DNA of 64,000 nucleotides from Acetobacter peroxydans (GTDB lineage: Bacteria > Pseudomonadota > Alphaproteobacteria > Acetobacterales > Acetobacteraceae). Below the pieces are notes generated by a model. It did not search any database. It was not told the origin of the DNA and worked only from the letters and a program-made list of their open reading frames with translations. Every line of letters begins with the position of its first letter. Positions within the stretch are counted from its first letter, which is position 1. The stretch is from assembly GCF_006539345.1 (NCBI RefSeq), contig NZ_BJMV01000006.1:118578-182577 (forward strand), written 5' to 3'. The position numbers were made by a program, and so were the translations under genes. This document shows, piece by piece, positions 25,925 through 36,598 of the stretch.

Positions 25925-27042
25925 CGGCAGATTTCATGTCTGAGCGGGCGGTGAATCCCGACCGGCTTGAGGAAGACCCGGCCGATGGCGCACTGCGCCC
26001 GCAAACGCTTGCCGATTTTACCGGCCAGCAGGCCAGCCGCGAAAACCTGTCCATTTTTATTGCCGCCGCCCGCCAGCGGGGCGAGGCGCTGGATCATGTG
26101 CTGCTGCACGGCCCGCCGGGTCTGGGCAAGACCACCTTGGCCCAGATTGTCTCGCGTGAGCTTGGGGTGGGGTTCCGGGCGACATCGGGGCCGGTTATCC
26201 AGCGCGCGGGCGATCTGGCCGCCATTCTGACCAACTTGCAACCGCGCGATGTGCTGTTCATAGACGAAATCCACCGTCTCCAGCCCGCGATCGAGGAAAT
26301 TCTCTACCCCGCGATGGAGGATTTCCAGCTTGACCTGATTATTGGCGAAGGCCCGGCCGCACGCTCCGTGCGCATAGACCTGCCGCCGTTTACGCTGGTG
26401 GCGGCCACCACCCGCGCGGGACTGCTGGCTACCCCGCTGCGCGATCGTTTTGGAATTCCGCTGCGGCTGGTTTTTTACACGCCTGACGAACTGGTGCGGA
26501 TCGTCGCGCGCGGGGCAGACAAGCTGGGCTTTGCCCTGTCTGCCGATGGTGCGATGGAAATTGCCCGCCGCGCGCGGGGCACGCCCCGTATTGCCGGGCG
26601 GTTGCTGCGCCGGGTGCGGGACTTTGCCTCCATGACCGTGCCGTCCGGTGAGGCTGTGCGGGCCGAGGTGGTGGACGTCGCCCTGCAACGGCTGGAGGTG
26701 GACGCGCTGGGGCTGGACGGCATGGACCGGCGCTACCTGCGCCGCATCGCGGAATACCATAATGGTGGCCCGGTCGGGGTCGAAACCCTGGCCGCCGCCC
26801 TGGCTGAAGCGCGCGATACGCTGGAAGACGTAATCGAGCCTTATCTCATACAGGAAGGGCTGGTTCTGCGAACCAGCCGCGGGCGTGTTCTGGGCGAGCG
26901 GGGTTGGCGTCATCTGGGCCTCGTGCCCCCGCCCGATGAGAGTGCGCGCGCGGGGCAGGGTGTCCAGTCCGCCCAGTCCGACTGGCTGAACGATGAGGCC
27001 GCACGGGATTCCTCCGCGCCGGATGCGGGAGAGCGGGAATGA
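25921..27042 (+). CDS. ruvB: Holliday junction branch migration ATPase RuvB
   Basis: AAA+ motor that pumps DNA through the RuvA-bound junction. Walker A is at about 64-71 (GPPGLGKT), Walker B follows in [17 protein letters not shown], sensor 1 in [20 protein letters not shown], and the C-terminal winged helix in [24 protein letters not shown]. The 373-residue protein has about 30 extra C-terminal residues (acidic, Ser/Gln-rich) compared with the shortest family members. Start and stop overlap ruvA and ybgC as ATGA. Confidence 0.97.
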   Translation: MTADFMSERAVNPDRLEEDPADGALRPQTLADFTGQQASRENLSIFIAAARQRGEALDHVLLHGPPGLGKTTLAQIVSRELGVGFRATSGPVIQRAGDLAAILTNLQPRDVLFIDEIHRLQPAIEEILYPAMEDFQLDLIIGEGPAARSVRIDLPPFTLVAATTRAGLLATPLRDRFGIPLRLVFYTPDELVRIVARGADKLGFALSADGAMEIARRARGTPRIAGRLLRRVRDFASMTVPSGEAVRAEVVDVALQRLEVDALGLDGMDRRYLRRIAEYHNGGPVGVETLAAALAEARDTLEDVIEPYLIQEGLVLRTSRGRVLGERGWRHLGLVPPPDESARAGQGVQSAQSDWLNDEAARDSSAPDAGERE

Positions 27043-27452
27043 GCGAACACACCATAGAGTTCCGCGTTTATTATGAGGATACCGACGCGGGGGGCATCGT
27101 CTACCATGCGCGCTACCTTGCTTTTGCCGAGCGCGCGCGCACCGAGGCCATCCGCGCGATGGGTATGCCGGTTTCTGAACTTTTGCGTGACTATGGTCTG
27201 GTTTTTGTGGTGCGGGATGCGCGGTTAACCTACCGCACGCCCCTGCGGCTGGACGACATCCTATGTGTCACGACCCGGCTTTTACGGCTGGGGGCGGCCA
27301 GTTGCGTGCTGGGTCAGACCGTCACGCGCGAGGGGGTTGTTTCGGCGGAAATAGAGGTGGGTCTGGCCTGTGTACGGGCAAGTGATGGCTATCCTGCCCG
27401 ATTTCCGCCCAACTGGCGTGATCTTCTGCAAAAACTTGCGGTCAAGGACTGA
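27039..27452 (+). CDS. ybgC: Tol-Pal system-associated acyl-CoA thioesterase
   Basis: 137-residue hot-dog fold thioesterase. The motif [17 protein letters not shown] at about 11-27 contains the catalytic Asp16 and is diagnostic of YbgC. The enzyme hydrolyses acyl-CoA and in Escherichia coli contacts acyl carrier protein and phospholipid synthesis enzymes. It overlaps ruvB by 4 bases and opens the tol-pal cluster; a 122-base gap to tolQ follows, which may hold a second promoter. Confidence 0.94.
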   Translation: MSEHTIEFRVYYEDTDAGGIVYHARYLAFAERARTEAIRAMGMPVSELLRDYGLVFVVRDARLTYRTPLRLDDILCVTTRLLRLGAASCVLGQTVTREGVVSAEIEVGLACVRASDGYPARFPPNWRDLLQKLAVKD

Positions 27453-27574
27453 AAAGCGCCTCTTCTGCTTTGCAGAGGAACACAGTAATACAGGCGGCAG
27501 TGTCGGGCAGCGTCGATTTTTCCCGAGTCGGCGGCTGTCGTGTCCGGTTGGGGTGCTAAAGGCAGGAGGCATTA

Positions 27575-28294
27575 TTGGATCGTGCGGTTGATACGGCGAA
27601 TCTCGGCGCAAGCGCGGCGGGAGATCTGTCGGTATGGGCGTTGTTCATCAATGCCTCGCTTGTGGTCAAGCTGGTGATGCTGGGCCTTATCGGGTGCAGC
27701 ATTGTGGTGTGGGCCATTATTTTCGCCAAGACGTTGACGATGCGGCGCATCAACCGCGAGGCATCGGGCTTTGAGGATCGCTTCTGGTCTGGCGGCAGTC
27801 TCGACGACCTGTACGAAACGGATGGCGCCAAGCCCACAAATCCCATGACGGCGGTTTTTGGCGCGGCCATGGGGGAATGGCGGCGTTCGGCCCGTATCCC
27901 CGGTGTGGATATGGTGCGTGGCGGGGTGAAGGAGCGTGTTGACCGCGCCATCGGCATTACCATTACCCGCGAGATGGATCGCCTGCGCCGTTGGGTGATC
28001 TTTCTGGCCACCGTGGCGCCTGTCGCGCCCTTCGTGGGGCTGTTCGGCACGGTCTGGGGGATCATGCACTCCTTCAGCTCCATCGCGGCGGAGCACAACA
28101 CCAACCTGAGCGTTGTCGCCCCCGGTATTTCGGAAGCCCTGTTCGCCACGGCCATCGGCCTGCTGACGGCTATTCCCGCGTATGTGGCTTACAATATCAT
28201 CAGTAACAGCCTGGACCTGTTCGAGGACCGGCTGGATGGTTTTGGGGCCGAGTTCGCCGCTATCCTGTCGCGCCAGTCCGAAGAAAGAGCGTAA
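27575..28294 (+). CDS. tolQ: Tol-Pal system proton channel subunit TolQ
   Basis: Inner-membrane protein with three helices that, with TolR, converts proton-motive force into movement of TolA. The 239-residue product has TM1 near residues 25-48 (LVVKLVMLGLIGCSIVVWAI), and TM2/TM3 as FLATVAPVAPFVGLFGTVWGIMHSF and LFATAIGLLTAIPAYVAYNII, the conserved ExbB/TolQ signatures. The start is TTG at 27575, chosen for its strong GCAGGAGG upstream; a UUG start for TolQ may keep its level low relative to TolR. Confidence 0.95.
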   Translation: MDRAVDTANLGASAAGDLSVWALFINASLVVKLVMLGLIGCSIVVWAIIFAKTLTMRRINREASGFEDRFWSGGSLDDLYETDGAKPTNPMTAVFGAAMGEWRRSARIPGVDMVRGGVKERVDRAIGITITREMDRLRRWVIFLATVAPVAPFVGLFGTVWGIMHSFSSIAAEHNTNLSVVAPGISEALFATAIGLLTAIPAYVAYNIISNSLDLFEDRLDGFGAEFAAILSRQSEERA

Positions 28295-28297
28295 GCC

Positions 28298-28729
<432 letters not shown>

Positions 28730-28765
28730 ACCTATTTCAGGGGCACAGAGGTTAAGGGAATGCCC

Positions 28766-29761
28766 ATGGCACGGCCACGGCGGTTTGATCAGGTTCTGCT
28801 CCGTCGCTCGCTTTATACATCGGGCGCGCTGCATGTGGCGTTGATTGTGGCCATGCTGGTCACGCTGCCGCATACCCCGCCACCGGAAGAGCCGCAGCCC
28901 GCACCGGTCGAAATGGACTTTGAGCCGTCGGATAACAGCGGAGGTCCTTCGGCCAAGGCCGACGCGCCTTCAACGGAGCCCAAGCCCCCCGCACCTCAGG
29001 CGCAGGAGGCGCCACCCACACCTACGCCGCCCAAGGATGTTCCTAACGAGGAACCGCCGCCTCCGCCTCCACCGCCCCCGCCGGTGCCGCCTCCGCCTGA
29101 GCCCCAGGTGGAAAAGCTGCCTGACGAGCCCGTCCCGCCGAAGGCGGAGGAACCCTCGCCCGAGGCTATCAAAACGCCGCCCGCGCCCCCTACGCCGGTC
29201 AAGCCGTCGCCCATGGTGGCGCCGCCTTCGCCGATTACCCAGCAGGCCGATCAGGTGCCGGATATGGTGGTGCCTTCGCACATCACGCAGCCGAACAAGG
29301 TCAAGAAATCCGTGCCGGACACGCATTCGCTGCTGGCCACGCTTGATGCCTTCCGCGCGGATCAGAAGCAGACTCATCCGCCCAAGGCCCGTGCCAACCC
29401 GCTGGCGGGCGGGGCGCCGGGTGGCGGTGGTTCGCCTGTCGGTAATATTGTCGGCAGCCTGAGCGTTGGTCAGCAGAAGGCTATCGGCGCGCAGGTGCGT
29501 CGTTGCTACACTGAGGACACGGCGGCGAAGGATTATGCGAGCTTTGTCGCGCATCTGGTGGTGACGGTCGATGGCACGGGAGAGGCGCGTATCGTGCAGT
29601 TCTCGCCTGAAACTCAGGCGCGTATGGACTCCGATTCATCGTATCGCGCGCTGGCCGAACGGGCTCGGGCCGCCGTGCTGAATCCGACCTGCTCCAAACT
29701 GCCCATTCCGAAGGAACTGCTCGGGCAGCCCCAGCAGTTGAAATTTGTGTTCAGGCCTTGA
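28766..29761 (+). CDS. tolA: TolA-like envelope-spanning protein with proline-rich arm
   Basis: 331 residues: one N-terminal membrane helix ([16 protein letters not shown], about 19-34), a periplasmic arm from 36 to about 190 dominated by Pro, Glu and Lys with ten consecutive prolines at 97-106, then a C-terminal TonB/TolA-type domain (about 230-331: [20 protein letters not shown] ... [26 protein letters not shown]) containing two Cys. Classical TolA has an Ala/Lys coiled coil in this place, so the arm is TonB-like. Position between tolR and tolB fixes the identity. ATG at 28766 has better spacing to AAGGGA than the ATG two codons earlier. Confidence 0.88.
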   Translation: MARPRRFDQVLLRRSLYTSGALHVALIVAMLVTLPHTPPPEEPQPAPVEMDFEPSDNSGGPSAKADAPSTEPKPPAPQAQEAPPTPTPPKDVPNEEPPPPPPPPPPVPPPPEPQVEKLPDEPVPPKAEEPSPEAIKTPPAPPTPVKPSPMVAPPSPITQQADQVPDMVVPSHITQPNKVKKSVPDTHSLLATLDAFRADQKQTHPPKARANPLAGGAPGGGGSPVGNIVGSLSVGQQKAIGAQVRRCYTEDTAAKDYASFVAHLVVTVDGTGEARIVQFSPETQARMDSDSSYRALAERARAAVLNPTCSKLPIPKELLGQPQQLKFVFRP

Positions 29762-29787
29762 AAATCAGGCCAGAGGGAGGACAAAAC

Positions 29788-31158
29788 ATGCTGAAAAGTA
29801 CCCGGCCTCTTATTTCCGATCAGGAAGCGGACCTGCTTGCCGGTAGCCTGCGCCGTCGTACACTGCTGGGCAGCAGCCTGGCCGCTGGCGGGATCCTGGC
29901 CATGCCGCTTGAAGGCACAGCCCGCGCCGCAACGACGGGCGCCGAGGCGGAAATTACGGTCGATCAGGCGCGTACCGCACCCATTCCCATTATCGTGCCA
30001 GACCTCGGTGCCGGGCTTGGGCAGCAGATTGCCGAGGTTCTGTCCAACGACCTGAACACGACGGGGCTCTTCCGGGTCATTCCCGGTGGCGCCAATACGG
30101 GCACGCCCGATTTTGCCGCAGCCAAGGCCATGGGCGCACACGCGCAGGTGACCGGCAGCGTGACGGGCAGCGGTTCATCCGTTCGGGTTGAAATCCGCCT
30201 GTGGGACGTTCTGGCCCACCAGCAGATTCAGGGCACGGCCTACACGACCTCGGCGGCCAACTGGCGGCGTATCGCCCATATCGTGGGCGACGTGATCTAT
30301 GAGCGTATGCTGGGCGAAAAGGGCTATTTCGATACCCGTATTGCCTTCATTTCACGCAATGGCCCCCGTGGGCGCCAGACCACACGGCTTGCGGTCATGG
30401 ATCAGGACGGCGCGAACTGCCGTATGCTGACGGCCGGTCACTGGCTCACCCTGACGCCGCGCTTCAGCCCCACGCGCGATGAACTTGCGTTCATGTCCTA
30501 CGCCAACAACCGGCCGCGTGTGTATCTGTTCAACCTCGCTACGGGGCGGCAGCGGATTCTGGGCGACTTCCAGGGCATTTCCTTCGCGCCGCACTTCTCG
30601 CCGGATGGGCATACCGTTGTTCTGTCGGTTACGCGCAATGGCGGGTCTGACCTGTACACGGTTGACCTGTCTTCTGGCGCGCGGCGGCAGATCACGGCTT
30701 CGGGCGCGATTGACACCAGCCCCAGCTTCAGCCCCGACGGCTCGCAGATCGTGTTCAACTCCGACCGCGGGGGTTCGCCGCAGCTTTACATCATGCCTGC
30801 CAATGGCGGGGATGCGCGTCGGATTTCCTACGGTCAGGGTTCGTACGGCACGCCGGTCTGGTCGCCGCGTGGTGATCTGATCGCCTTCACCCGGATCGCC
30901 AACAACACCTTCTCGCTGGGCGTTATGGCGCCGGACGGCACGGGTGAGCGGATCATGACCGAAGGCTTTACCGTGGAAAACCCGAGCTTCTGCCCCAACG
31001 GCCGTGTGCTGGTGTATTGCCGCCAGACGCGCGCAGGCGCAGGCGGTAGCGGGTTCAACTCCGGCATCGGCATGGTGGACATCACCGGCTTCAACGACCG
31101 CGTAGTGCCCACCCCCGAACAGGCGTCGGACCCTACCTGGTCACCGCTGAACGGCTGA
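29788..31158 (+). CDS. tolB: Tol-Pal system beta-propeller protein TolB, with twin-arginine-like signal
   Basis: Periplasmic protein that binds Pal and the TolA system. The 456-residue product has an N-terminal D2 domain ([29 protein letters not shown]) and a six-bladed propeller built from repeats such as [25 protein letters not shown] and [23 protein letters not shown]. The leader, residues 1-47, reads [20 protein letters not shown] with ARA before the probable cleavage site, which looks like a Tat signal (twin Arg at 23-24). The ATG at 29788 has GGGAGGAC upstream; the frame is open from 29758, overlapping tolA. Confidence 0.94.
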   Translation: MLKSTRPLISDQEADLLAGSLRRRTLLGSSLAAGGILAMPLEGTARAATTGAEAEITVDQARTAPIPIIVPDLGAGLGQQIAEVLSNDLNTTGLFRVIPGGANTGTPDFAAAKAMGAHAQVTGSVTGSGSSVRVEIRLWDVLAHQQIQGTAYTTSAANWRRIAHIVGDVIYERMLGEKGYFDTRIAFISRNGPRGRQTTRLAVMDQDGANCRMLTAGHWLTLTPRFSPTRDELAFMSYANNRPRVYLFNLATGRQRILGDFQGISFAPHFSPDGHTVVLSVTRNGGSDLYTVDLSSGARRQITASGAIDTSPSFSPDGSQIVFNSDRGGSPQLYIMPANGGDARRISYGQGSYGTPVWSPRGDLIAFTRIANNTFSLGVMAPDGTGERIMTEGFTVENPSFCPNGRVLVYCRQTRAGAGGSGFNSGIGMVDITGFNDRVVPTPEQASDPTWSPLNG

Positions 31159-31310
31159 GCCCGAATATTTTTTTACCTTGGAGTCTCCACGCCCTGCGCG
31201 TGAGAGACGACAGGGTGGAAAAAGGGCGGTACGCGGCTGTACAAAACTTCGTGAGTTCAAGGGGATGAACACGGCGGGTTGCGCAGGACTGTGTCGTTTC
31301 GGTATCAGTA

Positions 31311-31339
31311 TTGTCATCCCAGTCATGACAAATTCAAAT
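31311..31339 (+). promoter_or_regulatory. Candidate pal promoter overlapped by a 7-bp inverted repeat
   Basis: TTGTCA at 31311-31316, a 17-base spacer and TCAAAT at 31334-31339 resemble a sigma70 promoter. A perfect inverted repeat TTGTCAT-N7-ATGACAA covers 31311-31331. Downstream in the leader, ATTCGGAGA (31412-31420) can pair with TCTCCGAAT (31466-31474). The rest of the 352-base tolB-pal gap shows nothing else clear. Confidence 0.45.
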
Positions 31340-31510
31340 GGAACTTGACCCCGTCGATAAGCTATGGCTTAGGGCGAGTTGGTCTCCAAAATTCGTCGGC
31401 TCTTTGAAGGGATTCGGAGAGGAGCTGAAGGGATACGCGGGGATACAAGGTTATTAATTCTTTTTTCTCCGAATAGCTCTTTTTCGGGGCTAATTCTCAG
31501 GATCCGACAC

Positions 31511-31981
31511 ATGAGACTGAAAGTTGTTGCCGCGCTCGGTATGGTTGCTCTTCTGTCAGCCTGCGCGCATGAAAAGGCGAACACTGGTGCCTCCACGGGT
31601 GCGAGCATGCCGGCTGGCCCCGTTCCGGGCAGCGAAGCTGATCTCGTTGCCAATGTTGGTGACCGCGTGTTCTTCGACTTCAACAAGAGCGGCCTGAAGG
31701 ACGACGCCAAGGTGACCCTGCAGAAGCAGGCTGACTGGATGGCGAAGTACCAGCAGGTGAACGTTGAAGTTGCCGGTAACTGCGATGATCGCGGCACCGA
31801 AGAATACAACATCGCCCTGGGTCAGCGTCGTGCCAACGCCGCGCGCGACTTCCTGGTGTCCAAGGGGGTTACCTCCGCGCGTATCTCCACCATTTCCTAC
31901 GGCAAGGACCGTCCCACGGCTCTTGGTGACAACGAGGAAGCCTGGGCGCAGAACCGTAACGCCATTACCTCCGTTAAGTAA
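31511..31981 (+). CDS. pal: Peptidoglycan-associated lipoprotein Pal
   Basis: 156-residue outer-membrane lipoprotein that anchors the envelope to peptidoglycan. The lipoprotein signal MRLKVVAALGMVALLSAC ends in a lipobox with Cys18, a flexible linker follows, then the OmpA-like domain (DRVFFDFNKSGL, VEVAGNCDDRGTEEYNIALGQRRANAARDFL) with the conserved Asp and Arg that contact diaminopimelate. The ATG at 31511 is fixed by the lipobox; 44 upstream codons are open but unlikely. A terminator follows, and the long leader suggests separate control from tolB. Confidence 0.97.
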   Translation: MRLKVVAALGMVALLSACAHEKANTGASTGASMPAGPVPGSEADLVANVGDRVFFDFNKSGLKDDAKVTLQKQADWMAKYQQVNVEVAGNCDDRGTEEYNIALGQRRANAARDFLVSKGVTSARISTISYGKDRPTALGDNEEAWAQNRNAITSVK

Positions 31982-32020
31982 GACTTTCAGGATTCCTGAA
32001 TTTCTGATCTGATCGGCTGA

Positions 32021-32059
32021 CAGGCCGGGCCTTTAGGGGTCCGGCCTGTTTTGTTTTTT
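32021..32059 (+). terminator. Rho-independent terminator after pal
   Basis: CAGGCCGG, a 12-base loop, CCGGCCTG, then TTTTGTTTTTT: a textbook terminator 40 bases after the pal stop. Confidence 0.93.
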
Positions 32060-32127
32060 ACGTACTTGATTTTGCCGGGCATAATGGTGAAATCCTTGCC
32101 CGACAGGACAGCAAGCGAGAGGTTCTC

Positions 32128-32979
32128 ATGAAGGCCAGGGTCATGACAGGGCAGGGTGCGCGGCAGGGGCTGGCGGCCTTTGGTGTGGCGGCATTGCTGG
32201 CCACGACGGCGCCCGCGGGCTGGGCGCAGGATGTTTCCAGCCGCGAAGGCATTGCCTTGCAGAATCAGATTCTGGCGCTCAGGCAGGAAGTCGAACAGGC
32301 TCAGTCCTCGCGCGGGGGAGACGGCTCGGCTCCTGCGGCGGCCTCCGGCGGCGGCTCGAGTGGAGACCTGGTCTCCCAGCTTCTGGAGCGTGTCAGCCTG
32401 CTGGAACAGCAGCAGCGCGACATGCGCGGCGAAATAGACCAACTGACCAATGACCTTCAGCAGAAGACTGCGGCTCTTGCCAAGCAGATTGCTGACAACC
32501 AGTTTGCTGCCCAGAACGGTGCGGGCGGGGCTGCTGCCGGAGCGGCCGCTCCGGCCAGCGCAGCGGCGAGTACCGCACCCGCCGAGAGTGCGCCCACCAC
32601 GCCCGATGAACTGCTCAAGGCGGGCAAGGCGGCGCTGGTCAAGAAAGATTACGACACGGCGCATGATGATGCGCAGGCGGCCCTGCACAACGCCAAGGGC
32701 GCTTTCAAGGTGGATGCACAGTTCCTGCTCGCACAGTCGCTTGCAGGGCAGAAGCAGTACCGGCAGTCAGCTCTGGCCTATTACGAAGCCTATAGCCTTT
32801 CACCCAAGAGCACCCGCGCTCCTGATGCCCTGCTGGGCGTTACCGCCACGCTGCTGGCGCTGGGTGACAAGAAGGCCGCCTGTCAGGCTTTGAGCAAGCT
32901 GCACGCCGAGTTCCCCGACCCGGCCAAGCGCGTCAGCAACGCGGCGGATATCTACGCCCAGCGCGGCGGGTGCGGCTGA
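32128..32979 (+). CDS. cpoB: Cell division coordinator CpoB (YbgF)
   Basis: 283 residues: a signal peptide ending in APAGWAQ at about residue 35, a coiled-coil segment (LQNQILALRQEVEQAQ, LLERVSLLEQQQRDMRGEIDQLTNDLQQK), an Ala-rich linker, then a TPR domain at about 155-280 (PDELLKAGKAALVKKDYDTAHDDAQAAL, AQFLLAQSLAGQKQYRQSALAYYEAYSLSPKS). CpoB links Tol-Pal with PBP1B in Escherichia coli; here the link with Tol-Pal is by position and family. It lies after the pal terminator, so it needs its own promoter or read-through. Confidence 0.93.
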   Translation: MKARVMTGQGARQGLAAFGVAALLATTAPAGWAQDVSSREGIALQNQILALRQEVEQAQSSRGGDGSAPAAASGGGSSGDLVSQLLERVSLLEQQQRDMRGEIDQLTNDLQQKTAALAKQIADNQFAAQNGAGGAAAGAAAPASAAASTAPAESAPTTPDELLKAGKAALVKKDYDTAHDDAQAALHNAKGAFKVDAQFLLAQSLAGQKQYRQSALAYYEAYSLSPKSTRAPDALLGVTATLLALGDKKAACQALSKLHAEFPDPAKRVSNAADIYAQRGGCG

Positions 32980-33087
32980 TGCGTCTCCTGCCGTGTCGGT
33001 CAGGGGGATAAGAGGATTTCCGTCCTGTTTGCGGGGCGGCCCGTTTTTTCCGGGCAGCATGTCTGCCCTCAGTGGTTTGCCGCACAC

Positions 33088-34506
33088 ATGGCCCGGCTGG
33101 GGCCGTTCGTGGAGGACGCTCCCGACCAGCCTCCGCTGGCGCTGGCGGTTTCCGGCGGGGGCGACAGCCTGTGTCTGGCGTGGCTTGCATCGCGGTGGCG
33201 GCGCAATCTTCTGGCTTTTGTGGTTGACCACGGCTTGCGGGCGGAATCGGCCGCCGAGGCGGCGCTTACCATCGAGCGCCTCCGGGCCATGGGCGTGCCC
33301 GCGCAGCTTCTGACACTTAAGGATCTCCAGTATGGGCCGGGCATTGCGCAGCGGGCGCGCGCCGCGCGTTATGCTGCCCTGCGCGCCGCCTGCCGTGCCC
33401 AGGGGTGCCTTGATCTGCTCCTGGGCCATCAGGCGGATGATCAGGCCGAAACCGTCTGTATGAGACAGGCAGCAGGCAGCGGGCCGGATGGGTTGGCGGG
33501 CATGGGCTGGATCAGCCTGCTGCCAGACCTGCGGCTGGTGCGGCCGCTGCTTGGGGTTTCACGGCTGGCACTGCGTAACACCCTGCAGGCCGCCGGGCTT
33601 GAATGGGTGGATGATCCGTCGAATGAGGACGGGCGGGCCGAACGGGTGCGCGTAAGGCACCAGCTTGCCGATGAGGCCCTGCGGGAAAAATTCTGGTGTC
33701 TGGCCATGGAGGCCGGGGCGGCCCGCATGACGCGGGATGTCCGGCGGGCGGAGGCGGCGGCCCGCTCGGTGGCTGTGCTGCCTCAGGGCTGGGCTGGGTT
33801 GGGCGCACATCTGCCTGAACCCGCGCTGCTGTCGGCGCTGATCCGGTGTGTAAGCGGGCGCGTGTACCCGCCTGCTCCTGCCGCTGTGGAGCGGTTGTAC
33901 GCGGTTGTGCGGGAGGCCGAGCGGTCTGGTGCGTCTGGCGCCGGGGCCACGCTGGCTGGCGTGCGGCTGGTGCGCTGGCGTGCGACATGGTGGCTCATAC
34001 GTGAGGCGGCGGCCCTCGCGCCTGCCTTGCCCGCCGTGGACGGCGCGGTGTGGGACGGGCGCTTTACCCTGCGACTTCCGGCCGCAGTCAGCGAGGCTCC
34101 GGGTGTCGCGGGCGACGCCACGGAGGGCGGGGGGCTGTCTGTGGCAGCGGCGGGACTGGGGCTGCCTCGGGCCGCGCGACGGGGCTGGCCTGCGGCGTTC
34201 TGCGCGACATTGCCCGCCTTGTGGTGGCGCGGCGTACGGGTGGCGGTCCCCGCGCTGGGCTGGGTTGCGCCATGCGGAGCCTCCTCGCATGGGGGCTCAC
34301 AGCACCCGGTCGCATCGAACGCATTCGAACAGAGCCGGGCCGAACCGGGCAAGTCGCAGGAGCTGGGTGCGCAGGAAGAGGCCGGGGGCGGGCTGGCCTT
34401 GAGTAGTGCACGCTTCTTTTTTACCCCGCCCGCTCCCCTAAGCGGAGGCGGCCTCTATGGCTGTGTGTTCAGGGACGGAAGCCATAATATTTGCCCATGG
34501 CCCTAG
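33088..34506 (+). CDS. tilS: tRNA(Ile)-lysidine synthase
   Basis: Modifies C34 of tRNA-Ile(CAU) to lysidine so that it reads AUA. The PP-loop SGGGDS is at about 22-27, with VVDHGLR, QRARAARYAAL and LGHQADDQAETVCMR further on, and a C-terminal region typical of alphaproteobacterial TilS (WWRGVRVAVPALGWVAPCG). Near the end a 40-residue Ser/Glu/Gly-rich stretch (about 395-435) interrupts the expected tail, which resumes with ARFFFTPPAPLSGGG. 472 residues; start at ATG 33088. ftsH follows after 116 bases, a common order. Confidence 0.9.
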   Translation: MARLGPFVEDAPDQPPLALAVSGGGDSLCLAWLASRWRRNLLAFVVDHGLRAESAAEAALTIERLRAMGVPAQLLTLKDLQYGPGIAQRARAARYAALRAACRAQGCLDLLLGHQADDQAETVCMRQAAGSGPDGLAGMGWISLLPDLRLVRPLLGVSRLALRNTLQAAGLEWVDDPSNEDGRAERVRVRHQLADEALREKFWCLAMEAGAARMTRDVRRAEAAARSVAVLPQGWAGLGAHLPEPALLSALIRCVSGRVYPPAPAAVERLYAVVREAERSGASGAGATLAGVRLVRWRATWWLIREAAALAPALPAVDGAVWDGRFTLRLPAAVSEAPGVAGDATEGGGLSVAAAGLGLPRAARRGWPAAFCATLPALWWRGVRVAVPALGWVAPCGASSHGGSQHPVASNAFEQSRAEPGKSQELGAQEEAGGGLALSSARFFFTPPAPLSGGGLYGCVFRDGSHNICPWP

Positions 34507-34622
34507 GAATGGCGGCGTTCGTACCCATTTACACAGAGGAGAGGTTGCTTTTTCTGAGCATGGGCGGGCAAGATGCGGCACAGGGCGCGCTCTCGCTCTA
34601 GAACTATGGATACTCGGGCACG

Positions 34623-36554
34623 ATGAATAATTTAGGCCGCAATCTGGCGCTGTGGGTCAGCATCATTCTGGTGCTTCTCCTGCTTGTGAACATGTTCCAG
34701 CCCGGAAGTGCTCAGCACACCGCGCAGCAGCTCGCCTATTCCGACTTTGTCGCGGATGTGGATGCGGGGCATGTGCGCTCGGTGGTGATGCAGAATCACA
34801 ATATTTCTGGCACGCTCAAGGATGGCACGGCGTTTGAAAGCTATGCGCCGGATGATCCGTCCCTTGTCTCGCATCTGGTGAGCAAGGGGGTTGAGGTCTC
34901 GGCCAAGCCGCTCGATCAGGATGGCAGCCCGCTGCTGCGCTATTTCCTGAACGCGCTCCCCATTCTGCTGCTGGTGGCCGCATGGCTGTTCATGATGCGT
35001 CAGATGCAGGGCGCGGGCGGCCGCGCCATGGGCTTTGGCAAGTCACGCGCCAGAATGCTGACCGAGAAGCATGGCCGCGTGACGTTTGATGACGTGGCCG
35101 GTATTGATGAGCCCAAGGCCGAGCTTCAGGAAATCGTGGATTTTCTGAAAGACCCGCAGAAATTCACCCGCCTTGGCGGCAAGATTCCGAAAGGCGTGCT
35201 GCTTGTCGGCCCGCCCGGTACCGGCAAGACACTGCTGGCCCGCGCCATCGCGGGGGAAGCCAATGTGCCGTTCTTCACCATTTCCGGCTCCGATTTTGTC
35301 GAGATGTTTGTGGGTGTCGGTGCCTCGCGCGTGCGTGACATGTTCGAGCAGGGCAAGAAGGCCGCTCCCTGCATTATCTTCATCGACGAAATCGACGCCG
35401 TGGGCCGCCATCGTGGTGCGGGCATGGGCGGCGGTAATGACGAGCGCGAGCAGACCCTCAACCAGATGCTGGTGGAGATGGACGGTTTTGAAAGCAATGA
35501 GGGCGTGATCCTGATTGCCGCCACCAACCGCCCGGACGTGCTGGACCCCGCGCTGCTGCGTCCCGGCCGGTTTGACCGGCAGGTGGTGGTGCCCAACCCC
35601 GACGTTTCGGGGCGCGAGAAAATCCTGCGCGTGCATATGCGCAAGGTGCCGCTGGCGGCCGATGTCGATCCGCGCATTATCGCCCGAGGCACGCCCGGCT
35701 TCTCTGGCGCTGATCTGGCCAATCTGGTGAACGAGGCGGCTCTGGCCGCAGCCCGTCTGGGCCGACGCACCGTGTCCATGCGTGAGTTTGAAAACGCAAA
35801 GGACAAGGTGCTGATGGGTGTCGAGCGCCGCTCGCTGGTCATGAGCGATGAGGAAAAGAAGCGCACCGCCTATCACGAGGCCGGGCACGCCATCACCGCC
35901 GTGCTGGTGCCTGAGAGCGAGCCCATCCATAAGGCCACCATCATTCCGCGTGGTCGCGCGCTGGGTATGGTCATGCGTCTGCCCGAGGATGATCGCCTGT
36001 CCATGAGCCGCAACAACGCCATCGCCCATCTGGTGGTGGCCATGGGCGGCCGCGTGGCGGAGGAAGTCGTTTACGGTAAGGACAACATCTGCAACGGCGC
36101 GATGGGCGACATCAAGATGGCCACCCGCGTTGCCCGTAGCATGGTGACTGAATGGGGCATGAGTGAAAAGCTCGGCATGATCGCCTATGTGGACGACGAT
36201 CAGGGCGGCGGCTTTTTTGGCGCCCAGAACCGTAACTTCTCCGAGGAAACGGCGCGCGAGATCGACGAGGAAATCCGCCGCCTGATTGAAGATGCTTACG
36301 AGCAGGCTCGTAACTATCTGCATGGCCATGTGGACGAACTGCATCGTCTGGCTAACGCCCTGCTGGAGTATGAAACCCTGTCGGGCGAGGAAATCCGCCA
36401 GATCATGCGCGGTCAGCCTATCGAGCGCGCAGAGGAAGATGAAAAAGGCCCGATCAACCGTCGCGCTTCGGTGCCGCAGGTTTCGGCGGGCGAAGAAAGG
36501 CCTGCGCCTTTTGTTGCGGAGGAAGGCTCCCAGACCGTGCCTCAGCCCGGCTAG
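34623..36554 (+). CDS. ftsH: ATP-dependent zinc metalloprotease FtsH
   Basis: Membrane-anchored AAA+ protease that degrades misassembled membrane proteins and regulators. The 643-residue protein has two membrane helices (about 8-25 and 105-125) flanking a periplasmic domain, Walker A GPPGTGKT at 196-203, Walker [17 protein letters not shown], the second region of homology ([21 protein letters not shown]) and the zinc motif HEAGH at 418-422. The C-terminal tail is acidic. A terminator lies downstream, so it ends a transcript. Confidence 0.98.
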   Translation: MNNLGRNLALWVSIILVLLLLVNMFQPGSAQHTAQQLAYSDFVADVDAGHVRSVVMQNHNISGTLKDGTAFESYAPDDPSLVSHLVSKGVEVSAKPLDQDGSPLLRYFLNALPILLLVAAWLFMMRQMQGAGGRAMGFGKSRARMLTEKHGRVTFDDVAGIDEPKAELQEIVDFLKDPQKFTRLGGKIPKGVLLVGPPGTGKTLLARAIAGEANVPFFTISGSDFVEMFVGVGASRVRDMFEQGKKAAPCIIFIDEIDAVGRHRGAGMGGGNDEREQTLNQMLVEMDGFESNEGVILIAATNRPDVLDPALLRPGRFDRQVVVPNPDVSGREKILRVHMRKVPLAADVDPRIIARGTPGFSGADLANLVNEAALAAARLGRRTVSMREFENAKDKVLMGVERRSLVMSDEEKKRTAYHEAGHAITAVLVPESEPIHKATIIPRGRALGMVMRLPEDDRLSMSRNNAIAHLVVAMGGRVAEEVVYGKDNICNGAMGDIKMATRVARSMVTEWGMSEKLGMIAYVDDDQGGGFFGAQNRNFSEETAREIDEEIRRLIEDAYEQARNYLHGHVDELHRLANALLEYETLSGEEIRQIMRGQPIERAEEDEKGPINRRASVPQVSAGEERPAPFVAEEGSQTVPQPG

Positions 36555-36598
36555 GGTAGCCGGAAGGTATTAATCTGGTCTGAGTGACTATGTTATCG

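Noticed and set aside
28996..29554. Arg-rich and Gly-rich antisense frames over tolA
   Set aside because: They mirror the CCN proline codons of the TolA arm, giving GGN/CGG codons; not genes.
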